Assembly (NCBI RefSeq): GCF_041320665.1
Contig: NZ_CP166730.1
Location: 4,588,001 to 4,652,000, forward strand
Direction of reading: 5' to 3'
DNA length: 64,000 bases
Source of the DNA: Comamonas sp. GB3 AK4-5
GTDB taxonomy: Bacteria; Pseudomonadota; Gammaproteobacteria; Burkholderiales; Burkholderiaceae_C
Below, one piece after another: positions 55,401 to 62,722 of this stretch. The notes under the pieces were generated by a model that was given only the letters and a program-made list of their open reading frames with translations, was not told the origin of the DNA and ran no database searches. Made by a program: the position numbers and the translations under genes. Within the stretch, counting starts at the first letter, position 1; each line of letters starts with the position of its first letter.

Positions 55401-55704
55401 TAAAGCGCAGGCCGGCATCCGCACAGGTCTGGGCAAAGCCGGCATGCTCGCTCAAAAAACCGTAGCCGGGGTGGATGGCATCGCAGCCCGCCTCACGGGC
55501 AATGCGCAGCAGGCTCTCTCCATCCAGATAGGCCGCGGGGCCGCTGGCGCCCAGGGCCTGGGCCGCATCGGCGGCCGCCACATGGGGGGCATCTGCATCG
55601 TCGGCCGCGTACACGGCCAGGCTAGCAATGCCCAGCTCGTTCAAGGCGCGCACGATACGCAAGGCGATTTCGCCACGGTTGGCGATCAGTACTTTGTCAA
55701 ACAT
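52405..55704 (-). CDS. Single-chain acyl-CoA carboxylase (biotin carboxylase, biotin carrier and carboxyltransferase fused)
   Basis: 1099 residues. Biotin carboxylase domain at about 1-450 (MFDKVLIANRGEIALRIVRA, KAIGGGGGRGMR, FIEANPRLQVEHT). A linker of about 60 residues with Ala/Ser/Thr bias leads to a biotinyl carrier domain with the lysine in LEAMKMEH (about 525-532). A carboxyltransferase of about 490 residues follows (GMVTGIGSINGAQC, LFAEGGGGRPGD, FGVGIHTALARIEGRAVGI, VSLVDTPGFMVGPEIEK). All parts for ATP-dependent carboxylation of an acyl-CoA are in one polypeptide, unlike the usual two-subunit enzymes. With the ligase upstream, the substrate is likely a CoA ester of an exogenous acid; its identity is unknown. 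Confidence 0.93.
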   Translation of the reverse strand: MFDKVLIANRGEIALRIVRALNELGIASLAVYAADDADAPHVAAADAAQALGASGPAAYLDGESLLRIAREAGCDAIHPGYGFLSEHAGFAQTCADAGLRFIGPTPQQLALLGDKARARALALECGVPVMPGSSEAVSLEQAQAFFAAQQAAGAPGIMVKAIGGGGGRGMRAVIHAEDLPAAYERCRSEARAAFGVDGVYVERLMTGARHIEIQVLGDGSEWPVALGERECTLQRRFQKLVEIAPSPSLSQALRERITRDALALASHIRYESLGTFEFLVDMASQDLPYVFIEANPRLQVEHTITEEVFGVDLVQAQIRIAAGEHLSELGLSPPPAPRGYAMQWRINAETLDAQGAATAGSGRVRQLDWPAGPGMRIDSHARLGVAPSPHYDTLLAKLIVHSHSPRFADVLARSRRALAECRIAGLPTNLPLLQALAQRPEMDSQKVHTRWLEEALPALVAAAEQAEKIATSADGASNAGMNPSVSTADTAQAAPENAVLAPMPARVLQWSVAVGDVVAQGAELGVLEAMKMEHVLCAPHAGRIADLLTEAGAYVAQGQALLVFEAIQGEVAEAGASQQTQDPAHIRADLQRVMDRHVFTQDAARPEAMAKRHAQGGRSARENIADLCDAGSFIEYGALAIAAQTRRRSMEDLVANTPADGMVTGIGSINGAQCGEEKARAVVMSYDATVLAGTQGMRNHAKTDRMLGVALQQQLPVVLFAEGGGGRPGDTDMPVVAGLHVHTFAAYAALSGQVPVVGIAHGRCFAGNAALLGCSDVIIATRASTIGMGGPAMIEGGGLGVFKPEQIGPSGVQHANGVIDILVEDEAQAVAAAKHYLSFFQGRARDWSAPDARALRHVVPENRLRAYDTRAAMRHLVDEGSLLPLRTGFGVGIHTALARIEGRAVGIMANNPSHLGGAIDADAADKAARFMQLCNAHGIAMVSLVDTPGFMVGPEIEKTAQVRHVSRLFVTAAKLRVPYFSVVLRKGYGLGAMGMAAGGFHAPLFNVAWPTGEFGGMGLEGAVRLGYRKELEALAEGPERDALFQKLLAQQYAHGEAQHMASTLEIDAVIDPADTRAWLVRGLASARLREIPPRFVDTW
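54222..54330. repeat. Possible family-3 repeat inserted in coding sequence
   Basis: This part of the carboxylase gene encodes the linker before the biotin carrier. It contains the 16-mer GAGCTGCTTGTGCAGT found in non-coding DNA at 50305 and the text TAGCTATCTTTTCTGC recalling family-3 motifs. It is in frame and seems to have been absorbed as linker. Based on short matches only. Confidence 0.35.
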
Positions 55705-55785
55705 TCGATTTCCTATTCAGCGGCACATGGCGCCACGCTTGCCAGCGGTCTTCACCCCCTCCTCCGGGAAGGAGCCTGCCAGCAC

Positions 55786-57384
55786 TCAGGGGATATCACG
55801 CAGCAAACGGCGCAGCACCTTGCCTGCGCCGGTGGCCGGCAAGGCCGCGATAAAGCGCAGCTCGCGCGGCGCCTTGTAGCTGGCCATGTTCTGTTTGGAC
55901 CAATGCAGCAGCGCCTCGGCCTCCAGCGTCTGCCCGGGTTTGGTGACGATGAAGGCGCGCACGATCTCGCCCTTCTCCGCATCGGGCACGCCGATGACGG
56001 CGGCCTGGGCCACGGCCGGGTGCTTGATCAAAATGGTCTCCACTTCCTCGGGGAACACGCTGTAGCCCGAGACCTTGATCATTTCCTTGAAGCGGCCGAT
56101 GAAGGTGAGGTAGCCATCGGCATCCATCTTGCCCATGTCACCGGTATGCACCCAGCCGTCTTTCAGGGTCTTGGCCGTGGCCTCGGGCTTGTTCCAATAG
56201 CCTTTGAAGTTGCCTGGGCCGCGCACGATGATTTCACCCACCTCGCCTGCAGGCAGTGGCTCGCCACTCAAGGGGTCGATGATGCGAATTTCATTCCCCG
56301 CCACGGGCTTGCCGTGCGTGCCCCAGCGTATGGCGTCCATGGGCATGGTGGTGTCCATGGTGTGGGTCTCTGACAGGCCGTAGGCCGCCTCGCAGGAGAT
56401 GCAATCGGGCGCGAACTGGCGCCACTTGGCAGCCAACTCCTCGGTATAGGCAATGCCAAAGCTGGTGACGGTGTTGCGGCGCAGCGAACGCAGGTCCATG
56501 TTCTGCACGCCGGGCAGCTGCATCACGGCCACGTTCATGGGCGCAATGCTGTACCACCAGCTCACGCGGTAGCGCTCTATGGCCTGGGCCACGGCCAGCG
56601 GGTCAAAGCGGTAGAGCAGCACACAGGGCGCGCCGGCCTGCACCGGCATGTTCACCCCCATGGACATGCCGGCAATGTGATAGAGCGGCGCCACGGCCAG
56701 CAGCATGTCCTGCGCGCCCACCTGGCTGGCCTGGCAGGCTGCGGCCGTCTTGCTGGCCGCGTTGGCAAAGCTCAGCATGGCGCCCTTGGGCAGACCGGTG
56801 GTGCCCGAGGTATAGGTCATCAGCGCCACATCGTCCATGCCAACTTCAACGGGCGCAGGCCTGGCGCCGCTGTGCATCACGCTCCAGAAGGATTCCACGC
56901 CGTCAGGCAGGGGCTGCACCGGCGCCTGCAATTCGGCCGGCAGGGGCAGCGTGGGCACCTCGGGCAGCCAATCCGCATAGCGCACGCCCAACACATGCTG
57001 CAACGCCGTGCTGCTGCGCACCTGGTCCACGATGGGCAGCAACACATCGGCGGCGATGATGATGCGCGCCTGCAGATCCCCCAGCTGGTAGGCCAGCTCA
57101 TGCTCCTTGTTCAGCGGGCCGCAGGGGCAAACGATGGCGCCCGCCTTCTGCACGCCGTAGTGGGCCACGATGTACTGCGGGCAGTTGTTCATGAACAGCG
57201 CCACGGGCTCGCCTTTTTGCACGCCCAGGGTTTGCAAATGCGCCGCCACGGCATCACTGGCATCGTCCAGCTGCCGCCAGCTGATGTGCCTGCCATACCA
57301 GATATAGGCCGTGGCATCGGACTGCTGGCGCGCATTGCGGCGCAGGGCTTGGTGCAAGGGAACGAGGGTTTCGGAATCCGCCAT
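55786..57384 (-). CDS. AMP-forming acyl-CoA synthetase (fatty-acid/aryl acid-CoA ligase)
   Basis: 532 residues from the ATG at 57384, with AGGAG 8 bases upstream. Activates a carboxylic acid with ATP to its CoA thioester. ANL superfamily motifs are visible: MTYTSGTTGLPKGAMLSF (A3, about residues 192-209), YGLSET (A5), DGWVHTGDMGKMDADGYL (A7), GRFKEMIKVSGYSVFPEEVE (A8) and the catalytic Lys in GAGKVLRR near the C-terminus. First gene of the leftward unit with the single-chain carboxylase 81 bases downstream. The divergent TetR gene and two palindromes at 57490-57522 point to control by the CoA product or its acid. Confidence 0.93.
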   Translation of the reverse strand: MADSETLVPLHQALRRNARQQSDATAYIWYGRHISWRQLDDASDAVAAHLQTLGVQKGEPVALFMNNCPQYIVAHYGVQKAGAIVCPCGPLNKEHELAYQLGDLQARIIIAADVLLPIVDQVRSSTALQHVLGVRYADWLPEVPTLPLPAELQAPVQPLPDGVESFWSVMHSGARPAPVEVGMDDVALMTYTSGTTGLPKGAMLSFANAASKTAAACQASQVGAQDMLLAVAPLYHIAGMSMGVNMPVQAGAPCVLLYRFDPLAVAQAIERYRVSWWYSIAPMNVAVMQLPGVQNMDLRSLRRNTVTSFGIAYTEELAAKWRQFAPDCISCEAAYGLSETHTMDTTMPMDAIRWGTHGKPVAGNEIRIIDPLSGEPLPAGEVGEIIVRGPGNFKGYWNKPEATAKTLKDGWVHTGDMGKMDADGYLTFIGRFKEMIKVSGYSVFPEEVETILIKHPAVAQAAVIGVPDAEKGEIVRAFIVTKPGQTLEAEALLHWSKQNMASYKAPRELRFIAALPATGAGKVLRRLLRDIP

Positions 57385-57489
57385 GGCTTGTCTCCTGGGT
57401 GTCGGGTGGAGTGCGAGGTCTGGCACGGTATGTTTCCGTGCTTCCAGGGATGGTCACAGGCCTTCCCGCCTCGCTGTCTTGCCAATATA

Positions 57490-57522
57490 TACCGCTTGGT
57501 AGAACAATAATACCCATTGGTA
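57490..57522. promoter_or_regulatory. Paired operator palindromes between ligase and TetR gene
   Basis: TACCGCTTGGTA (57490-57501) and TACCCATTGGTA (57511-57522) share the form TACC-N4-GGTA. Their centres are 21 bases apart, two helical turns, so a pair of TetR dimers could bind on one face. The site lies between the two divergent start codons. Confidence 0.65.
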
Positions 57523-57548
57523 TAACCTAGATGACACGGAGCCACCGC

Positions 57549-58313
57549 ATGGCCAGCACCTCCCGAAAAGCCCCTGTTTCTCCCCGTGGCCGGCAGCGCC
57601 TTCCCACCGCAGGCTCCGACGAAAAGCGCGAGCGCATCCTCAAGGCCGCCGAGGCCCTGTTCGACCGCAATGGCTACGCGAACACCACCATGGAGCAAAT
57701 CGTGCAGGCTCTGGGCGTGACCAAGCCCTTTGTGTATTACTACTTTCGCAGCAAGCAGGAGATCTTCGAGACCCTATGCTGGGCACCTACCGAGGCTTGT
57801 TTCACGGTGCTGGATTTCGAGGCCGACGATGCGCGCCCGGCACATGAAAAAGCCATAGACGGGCTGCAGCGCCTGATTGCGGCCACCATCGCCCATTACC
57901 CGGCGGCCTTTTTCCCTTACCGCGAGCCCCAGGCCTTCAGCCCGGCCTACAACAAGGCCTCGCGCGCCGTGGCCAAGCGCTTTTACACCCAGCTCTGTGC
58001 GCTGCTGGAAGAGGGCCGCGCCAGCGGCCATTTCGACTTTAAAGAAACGCGCATCACGGCCCAGGCCGCCTGCAGCCTGCCTGGTTTTCTCTACCACTGG
58101 TACCGCCCCAGTGGGCGCCTGGGCCCGGCGGAAATGGTGGCCGAGCTGACGGCGCTGGCCACCCGCGTCCTGGGTCTGCAGTCTCTGCCTGCCGCACCGC
58201 AGCGCCGCACCAGCAAGGCCCGTACGGCCCAGCCGAGCGAGGCCACCGCCAAGCCCGCCAAAACACGTAAGCGAGCCGCGAGCCAGGCCAGAGAACTTCA
58301 GGCTGCGGGGTAG
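57549..58313 (+). CDS. TetR-family transcriptional regulator
   Basis: 254 residues from the ATG at 57549, which has GGAG 7 bases upstream; the ATG at 57531 lacks a site and would extend by six residues. The helix-turn-helix lies at about residues 30-75 (RILKAAEALFDRNGYANTTM, IVQALGVTKPFVYYYFRSK). The ligand domain is Phe/Tyr/Pro-rich and the C-terminus is a basic Ala/Lys/Arg tail (about 210-254). Divergent from the acyl-CoA ligase/carboxylase unit, so most likely its repressor. The last 16 bases overlap the 3' end of yggS on the other strand. Confidence 0.9.
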   Translation: MASTSRKAPVSPRGRQRLPTAGSDEKRERILKAAEALFDRNGYANTTMEQIVQALGVTKPFVYYYFRSKQEIFETLCWAPTEACFTVLDFEADDARPAHEKAIDGLQRLIAATIAHYPAAFFPYREPQAFSPAYNKASRAVAKRFYTQLCALLEEGRASGHFDFKETRITAQAACSLPGFLYHWYRPSGRLGPAEMVAELTALATRVLGLQSLPAAPQRRTSKARTAQPSEATAKPAKTRKRAASQARELQAAG

Positions 58314-59017
58314 CTTCTTTTACCGAACACGCCGCTGCCCACACGCACCATGGTGCTGCCGGCCGCAACGGCCAGTTCCAGGTCGTCAGTCATGCCCAGG
58401 CTCAGGGTGTCAAAGGCATCCAGCCCCGGCAGGCCGCTGTCACGGATCTGCGCAAACACGGCGGCCACACGCTGGTGCACGGCCAGCATGGCCTCGGGCG
58501 TGGGCTGGGGGTCGGGAATGCTCATCACCCCGCGCAGTTGCAGCTGCGGCAAGGCGGTGATGGCCTGGGCCAGGGCCAGGGCCTCCTCGGGGCTGCAGCC
58601 GGACTTGGTCTCGCCCCCGTCCACATTCACCTGCACGCAGACCTGCAGCGGCGCCAGCGCGGCCGGGCGCTGCTCGGACAGGCGCTGGGCAATCTTCAGG
58701 CGGTCCACGGTGTGTACCCAATCAAAATGCGTGGCCACCAGCCGCGTCTTGTTGCTTTGTATCGGGCCTATGCAATGCCATACAGGCTGGGGCATATCGG
58801 CCATGGCGCGCAGCTGGGCGATCTTGTCCACGCCTTCCTGGATGTAGTTCTCGCCAAAGGCGCGTTGGCCCGCCAGTGCGGCTTCGCGCACGGCGTCGGC
58901 GCCAAAGGTTTTGGAGACCGCCAGCAAGGCCACGCTGTCCTGGGGTCGCTGCGCAGCATCACAGGCATGCGCCATGCGGCGGTGTATCTGCTGAAGGTTC
59001 TCGGCTATGGTCGTCAT
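58298..59017 (-). CDS. yggS: YggS-family PLP homeostasis protein
   Basis: 239 residues. Cytosolic PLP-binding alanine-racemase-like barrel that keeps pyridoxal phosphate and branched-chain metabolism in balance. The PLP Lys is in LLAVSKTFGADAVREA (about residue 36); GENYIQEGVDKI, WHCIGPIQSNKT, VNVDGGETKSGC and the phosphate-binding LSLGMTDDLELAVAAGSTMV complete the family pattern. Divergent from pilT with 42 bases between the start codons, the arrangement common in betaproteobacteria. Overlaps the TetR gene tail-to-tail by 16 bases. Confidence 0.95.
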   Translation of the reverse strand: MTTIAENLQQIHRRMAHACDAAQRPQDSVALLAVSKTFGADAVREAALAGQRAFGENYIQEGVDKIAQLRAMADMPQPVWHCIGPIQSNKTRLVATHFDWVHTVDRLKIAQRLSEQRPAALAPLQVCVQVNVDGGETKSGCSPEEALALAQAITALPQLQLRGVMSIPDPQPTPEAMLAVHQRVAAVFAQIRDSGLPGLDAFDTLSLGMTDDLELAVAAGSTMVRVGSGVFGKRSYPAA

Positions 59018-59059
59018 AAGGACTTGAGGTTACCAAACCCCTGGAGGAAGGTGGAGACG

Positions 59060-60106
59060 GTGGACATCACCCGCTTGCTGGCCTTTGGCGTGCAGCACCA
59101 GGCCTCGGACCTGCATCTTTCGGCCGGGCTGCCTCCCATGGTCCGCGTGCACGGTGATATGCGCCGCATCCATGCCCAAGCGCTAGACCACAGAACCGTG
59201 CTCGGCATGCTCCATGAAACCATGGGCGATTTGCAGCGCAAGGTATTTGAAGCCTCGCTGGAGGTGGATTTTGCGTTCGAGATCCCGGGCCTGGCACGCT
59301 TTCGGGTGAATGCATTCCAGCAAAGCCGGGGCGCTGCCGCGGTGTTCCGCACCATTCCCAGCACCGTGCCGACGCTGGAGCAACTGGGCAGCCCCCCGAT
59401 TCTTGCCGAGCTGGCCCTCAAGCCCCGTGGCCTGGTGTTGGTCACCGGCCCTACGGGCTCGGGCAAGTCCACCACGCTGGCGGCCATGCTCAACCACCTC
59501 AACGACCACTTGCACGGCCATATCCTGACCGTGGAAGACCCCATCGAGTTTGTCCATGCCTCCAAGAAATGCCTGGTCAACCAGCGTGAGGTGGGGCCCA
59601 TGACCCAGTCGTTTTCCGCCGCACTGCGCTCGGCGCTGCGTGAAGACCCCGACGCCATCCTGGTGGGCGAGATGCGCGATCTGGAAACCATACGCCTGGC
59701 CATGACGGCAGCCGAGACCGGCCACCTGGTCTTTGCCACGCTGCACACCGCCAGCGCAGCCAAGACCATAGACCGCATCATTGACGTCTTCCCCGCTGGC
59801 GAAAAAGACATGGTGCGCAGCATGCTGTCCGAATCGCTGCAGGCCGTGGTCTCGCAGACGCTGTGCAAAACCAGGGAAGGCACAGGCCGCGTGGCGGCGC
59901 ACGAGATCATGCTGGGCAGCAGTGCCATACGCCACCTGATCCGCGAGTCCAAGGTGGCGCAGATGTATTCCACCATCCAGACCAGCCAGAGCCTGGGCAT
60001 GCAGACCCTGGACCAGAGCCTGAGCGATCTGCTGCGCCGCCAGTGCATCAGCGCTGCAGAGGCCCGCAGCAAGGCCAGGACGCCTGAGAGCTTCCCCGGC
60101 GGCTGA
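59060..60106 (+). CDS. pilT: Type IV pilus retraction ATPase PilT
   Basis: 348 residues if started at the GTG at 59060, which aligns with the usual MDITQLLAF opening (here VDITRLLAFGVQHQASDLHL) and has GGTGGAG just upstream; a GTG at 59051 is also open. Hexameric motor that depolymerises pili for twitching. Walker A GPTGSGKST (about residues 132-140), Asp box and Walker B VGEMRDLETI, His box GHLVFATLHT, and the C-terminal AIRHLIRESKVAQMYSTIQT. pilU normally follows pilT in relatives but the next gene here is a dehydrogenase. Confidence 0.94.
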   Translation: MDITRLLAFGVQHQASDLHLSAGLPPMVRVHGDMRRIHAQALDHRTVLGMLHETMGDLQRKVFEASLEVDFAFEIPGLARFRVNAFQQSRGAAAVFRTIPSTVPTLEQLGSPPILAELALKPRGLVLVTGPTGSGKSTTLAAMLNHLNDHLHGHILTVEDPIEFVHASKKCLVNQREVGPMTQSFSAALRSALREDPDAILVGEMRDLETIRLAMTAAETGHLVFATLHTASAAKTIDRIIDVFPAGEKDMVRSMLSESLQAVVSQTLCKTREGTGRVAAHEIMLGSSAIRHLIRESKVAQMYSTIQTSQSLGMQTLDQSLSDLLRRQCISAAEARSKARTPESFPGG

Positions 60107-60257
60107 CCGCTGTCATCCCCTGTCCGCAGCACGGCACCATGGTGTGCTGCCCGGCTACTCGCCCATCTGTAGCACCACAGGCTGCCGGCACTGTGTCACC
60201 ATGTCGGCCTCGCCACAGTGCCTGTGCACTGTTTTTTTGCATTCCTGATCCACCGAC

Positions 60258-61160
60258 ATGTCGAGCATTCACCACCGCGAATACGCTGCCACCGCTTCCC
60301 GCAAAGTTGCCTTTCTGGGCCTGGGCGTCATGGGCTTTCCCATGGCCGGCCACCTGGCCAAGGCCGGTCACCAGGTCACCGTGTACAACCGCAGCCCCGC
60401 CAAGCGCCAGGCCTGGGTGGCGGAGTTCGGCGGTGCCGAGGCCGCCACACCGCGCGAGGCCGTGCAAGGCGCCGAGATGGTGTTCTGCTGCGTGGGCAAT
60501 GACGATGACCTGCGCTCCGTGGTGCTGGGCGAGCATGGCGCTCTGGCCGGCATGCAAGCCGGCGCGATTTTTGTGGACCACACCACGGCCTCGGCCGAGG
60601 TGGCCCGCGAGCTGTATGCCACCGCCCAGGCCCAGGGCTTGCACTTCATCGATGCACCCGTCTCCGGCGGCCAGGCCGGCGCGCAAAACGGCCAGCTCAC
60701 CGTGATGTGCGGTGGCGATCAAACTCAGTTCGACGCCGTGGCACCGGTTGCGGCATGCTTTGCCCGGGCCTTCACGCTGATGGGCGAAAGCGGCGCCGGC
60801 CAGCTGACCAAGATGATCAACCAGATCTGCATTGCCGGCGTGGTCCAAGGCCTGTCCGAGGCCGTGGCCTTTGGCGAAAAAGCCGGCCTGGATGTGCACA
60901 AGGCACTGGATGTGGTCAGCAAGGGCGCAGCCCAGAGCTGGCAGATGGAAAACCGTGGCAAGACCATGGTGGAAGGCAAGTTCGACTTCGGCTTTGCCGT
61001 GGACTGGATGCGCAAGGACCTGGGCCTGGTGCTGGACGAAGCCAAGCGCAACGGCGCCCGCCTGCCCCTGACGGCCCTGGTGGACCAGTTCTACGCCGAT
61101 GTGCAGGCCATGGGCGGTGGCCGCAACGACACCTCCAGCTTGATACGCAGGCTGCGCTGA
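60258..61160 (+). CDS. Beta-hydroxyacid dehydrogenase (3-hydroxyisobutyrate dehydrogenase family)
   Basis: 300 residues. Rossmann NAD(P) domain with VAFLGLGVMGFPMAGHLAKA (about residues 17-36), substrate loop DAPVSGGQAGAQNGQLTVM, and the catalytic Lys in GAGQLTKMINQ (about residue 183). The C-terminal all-helical domain follows. Family members oxidise 3-hydroxyisobutyrate, tartronate semialdehyde or glyoxylate relatives; which applies cannot be told. Has its own terminator, so a single-gene unit. Confidence 0.93.
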   Translation: MSSIHHREYAATASRKVAFLGLGVMGFPMAGHLAKAGHQVTVYNRSPAKRQAWVAEFGGAEAATPREAVQGAEMVFCCVGNDDDLRSVVLGEHGALAGMQAGAIFVDHTTASAEVARELYATAQAQGLHFIDAPVSGGQAGAQNGQLTVMCGGDQTQFDAVAPVAACFARAFTLMGESGAGQLTKMINQICIAGVVQGLSEAVAFGEKAGLDVHKALDVVSKGAAQSWQMENRGKTMVEGKFDFGFAVDWMRKDLGLVLDEAKRNGARLPLTALVDQFYADVQAMGGGRNDTSSLIRRLR

Positions 61161-61177
61161 TTGGAAGTTTCAGACAC

Positions 61178-61206
61178 AAAAACGGCAGCCCAGGCTGCCG
61201 TTTTTT
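61178..61206 (+). terminator. Rho-independent terminator after the dehydrogenase gene
   Basis: AACGGCAGCC (61181-61190) and GGCTGCCGTT (61193-61202) with a very short loop, then T6 to 61206. Confidence 0.93.
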
Positions 61207-61263
61207 GCTTGTGGTGTTGTGTCCGCGCTCAACTATCCATAGCGTTGAAAACTGTCCGCACCG

Positions 61264-61387
61264 GCTGAAATCGGCGCAGCCCACGCCAGGGCACCGCGCA
61301 AGGGCCGCCTTGTATCCCTGTCAGGCGCCGGTGCCGTCCCCTTCCGGCGAAGCCAGAGAGGGGGAAGACGCGCAGCGGCTCAGGGGG
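61264..61387 (+). repeat. Interspersed repeat family 1, copy F
   Basis: Ends CTCAGGGGG five bases before the stop of the dolP-like gene. The core has a short replacement (TTGTATCCCTGTCAGG) after GCGCAAGGGCCGCC. Hairpin CCCC-TTCCGGC, loop GAA, GCC-AGAGAGGGGG, with a shorter inner stem than copy B or E. Confidence 0.82.
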
Positions 61388-61391
61388 AGCC

Positions 61392-62054
61392 TCAATTCTC
61401 CGTAGCAGGATCGCGCGTGACCGGTGCCGTGCCTGGCATGTAGTTGGCCAGTGCGTCCTCGGTGGTGATCTCGAACAGACGTACCACCTTGCGCACATCG
61501 TTGATGCCGCGCGCCACCTCGGCCGCACGCTTGGATTCGCGCTCGGTCACGATGCCCAGCAGGTAGACCACCTTGTTCTCTGTGACCACCTTGATGGCCG
61601 AGGCCTGGAGGTCCTTGGAGTCCAGCAAGCTGGCCTTGACCTGGGTGGTGATGATGGAGTCCTTGCCGCGCTGCGTCAGCGAAGAGGTGAAGGGCAGCAC
61701 CTCAAGCTCGTTGAACACGCCTTCGACGTTGTTCACCTCGCGCACCAGGCGCTCGACTTCCTGCTTGTCCTTTTCGGTACGCGCTTCACCGCTGATGAGC
61801 ACCTTGCGGTTGTAGCTGGTGGTGTTGACGCGCACCTGGTCGCCCAATGGGGACTGGCGAATACGGTCCGAGGCCCGCAGCTCGATGCCCTGGTCTTCCA
61901 CCTGGGCGCCCGTGGTGCGACGGTCTGCCGCCGACAGGGCTGCCGTGGCCATGCCACCGCCCACCACCAAGGGCACGCAGCCCGACAATGCGCCCACCAT
62001 GCCGGCGGTCGCCAAGGCCATACAGACCCAACGGGAGGAACCCGTACGCTTCAT
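61392..62054 (-). CDS. dolP: Outer-membrane BON-domain lipoprotein (DolP/YraP type)
   Basis: 220 residues. Lipoprotein signal with lipobox LSGC (Cys26), a Gly/Ala-rich spacer, then two BON domains at about 62-125 (RVNTTSYNRKVLISGEART, VEGVFNELEVLP) and about 138-205 (TTQVKASLLDSK, VVYLLGIVTERESKRAAEVA). In E. coli DolP keeps the outer membrane intact and acts at the division site. Start overlaps the diaA stop by four bases (ATGA), so the two are translationally coupled, as in the E. coli yraN-diaA-dolP order. Confidence 0.93.
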   Translation of the reverse strand: MKRTGSSRWVCMALATAGMVGALSGCVPLVVGGGMATAALSAADRRTTGAQVEDQGIELRASDRIRQSPLGDQVRVNTTSYNRKVLISGEARTEKDKQEVERLVREVNNVEGVFNELEVLPFTSSLTQRGKDSIITTQVKASLLDSKDLQASAIKVVTENKVVYLLGIVTERESKRAAEVARGINDVRKVVRLFEITTEDALANYMPGTAPVTRDPATEN

Positions 62055-62647
62055 AACACCTCCTGATCACCTAGCAACTGGGTGTCCAAGCCATCGCACA
62101 GGCAATGGATCACCAACTCATGGGCCTCTCGCACGCGGGCGGCCCTCTCGTGCGGAACGCAGACCAGTACATCGGTCTCGCGCACCCTGGCGGCCAGCGC
62201 ACCGCCGGTGTGGCCGCTGAGCACGACCACCATCATTTCGCGCTCATGGGCCGCTTCCACGGCTTCGAGCAGGCTTTGTTCATTGCCCGAGACCGAAATC
62301 ACCAACAGCACATCGCCGGCCTGGCCCAGGGCCCGGACCTGGCGTGCCAGGTATTGCGAACCAGGTGCCGTGCCGGCCGAGCCGCCCAGCAGCCCGCCGT
62401 CACTGCTCAGCGCCAGGGCTGCCAGCTCGGGGCGTTCGCGTTCAAAACCGGTGATACACAGGGCGGCAAAGGTCTGCGCCTGCTGGGCAGATACCCCGCT
62501 GCCGCAGGCCAGCACTTTGCCGCCGCTGGTGACACTGGCCAAAATGGCCTGCACAGCGGCGGTGATGGGTTGACTCAACGTCTGGGCGGCCTGGTACTTC
62601 AGGTCGGCACTGTCGATAAAGTGCTGTTGGATACGTAGCTCAAGCAT
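62051..62647 (-). CDS. diaA: SIS-domain protein DiaA (phosphoheptose isomerase family)
   Basis: 198 residues from the ATG at 62647 (MLELRIQQHFIDSADLKYQA). A single sugar-isomerase (SIS) domain with VLACGSGVSAQQAQTFAALC, LLVISVSGNEQSLLEAVEAA and VREAHELVIHCLCDGLD. In E. coli DiaA binds DnaA and times replication initiation; GmhA is a close relative, but the yraN-dolP context favours diaA. Genes yraN, diaA and dolP all read leftwards as a unit. Confidence 0.9.
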   Translation of the reverse strand: MLELRIQQHFIDSADLKYQAAQTLSQPITAAVQAILASVTSGGKVLACGSGVSAQQAQTFAALCITGFERERPELAALALSSDGGLLGGSAGTAPGSQYLARQVRALGQAGDVLLVISVSGNEQSLLEAVEAAHEREMMVVVLSGHTGGALAARVRETDVLVCVPHERAARVREAHELVIHCLCDGLDTQLLGDQEVL

Positions 62648-62722
62648 GGGACTGCGATGATACCTGTGTGCGGTTACACCTTTCGTAGCAGAACGTTTGT
62701 GCGGTAACTGCACCACGCAGCG

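Noticed and set aside
52273-56373. Open frame of 1366 codons on the plus strand across the carboxylase and ligase genes
   Set aside because: It is antisense to two genes with full family motifs; its composition is Gly/His/Gln/Arg-rich with no recognisable domain. High GC removes stops from the opposite strand.
602-61387. CRISPR array
   Set aside because: The repeats are dispersed over 60 kb, 95-125 bases long and not separated by uniform spacers; no cas genes are present.
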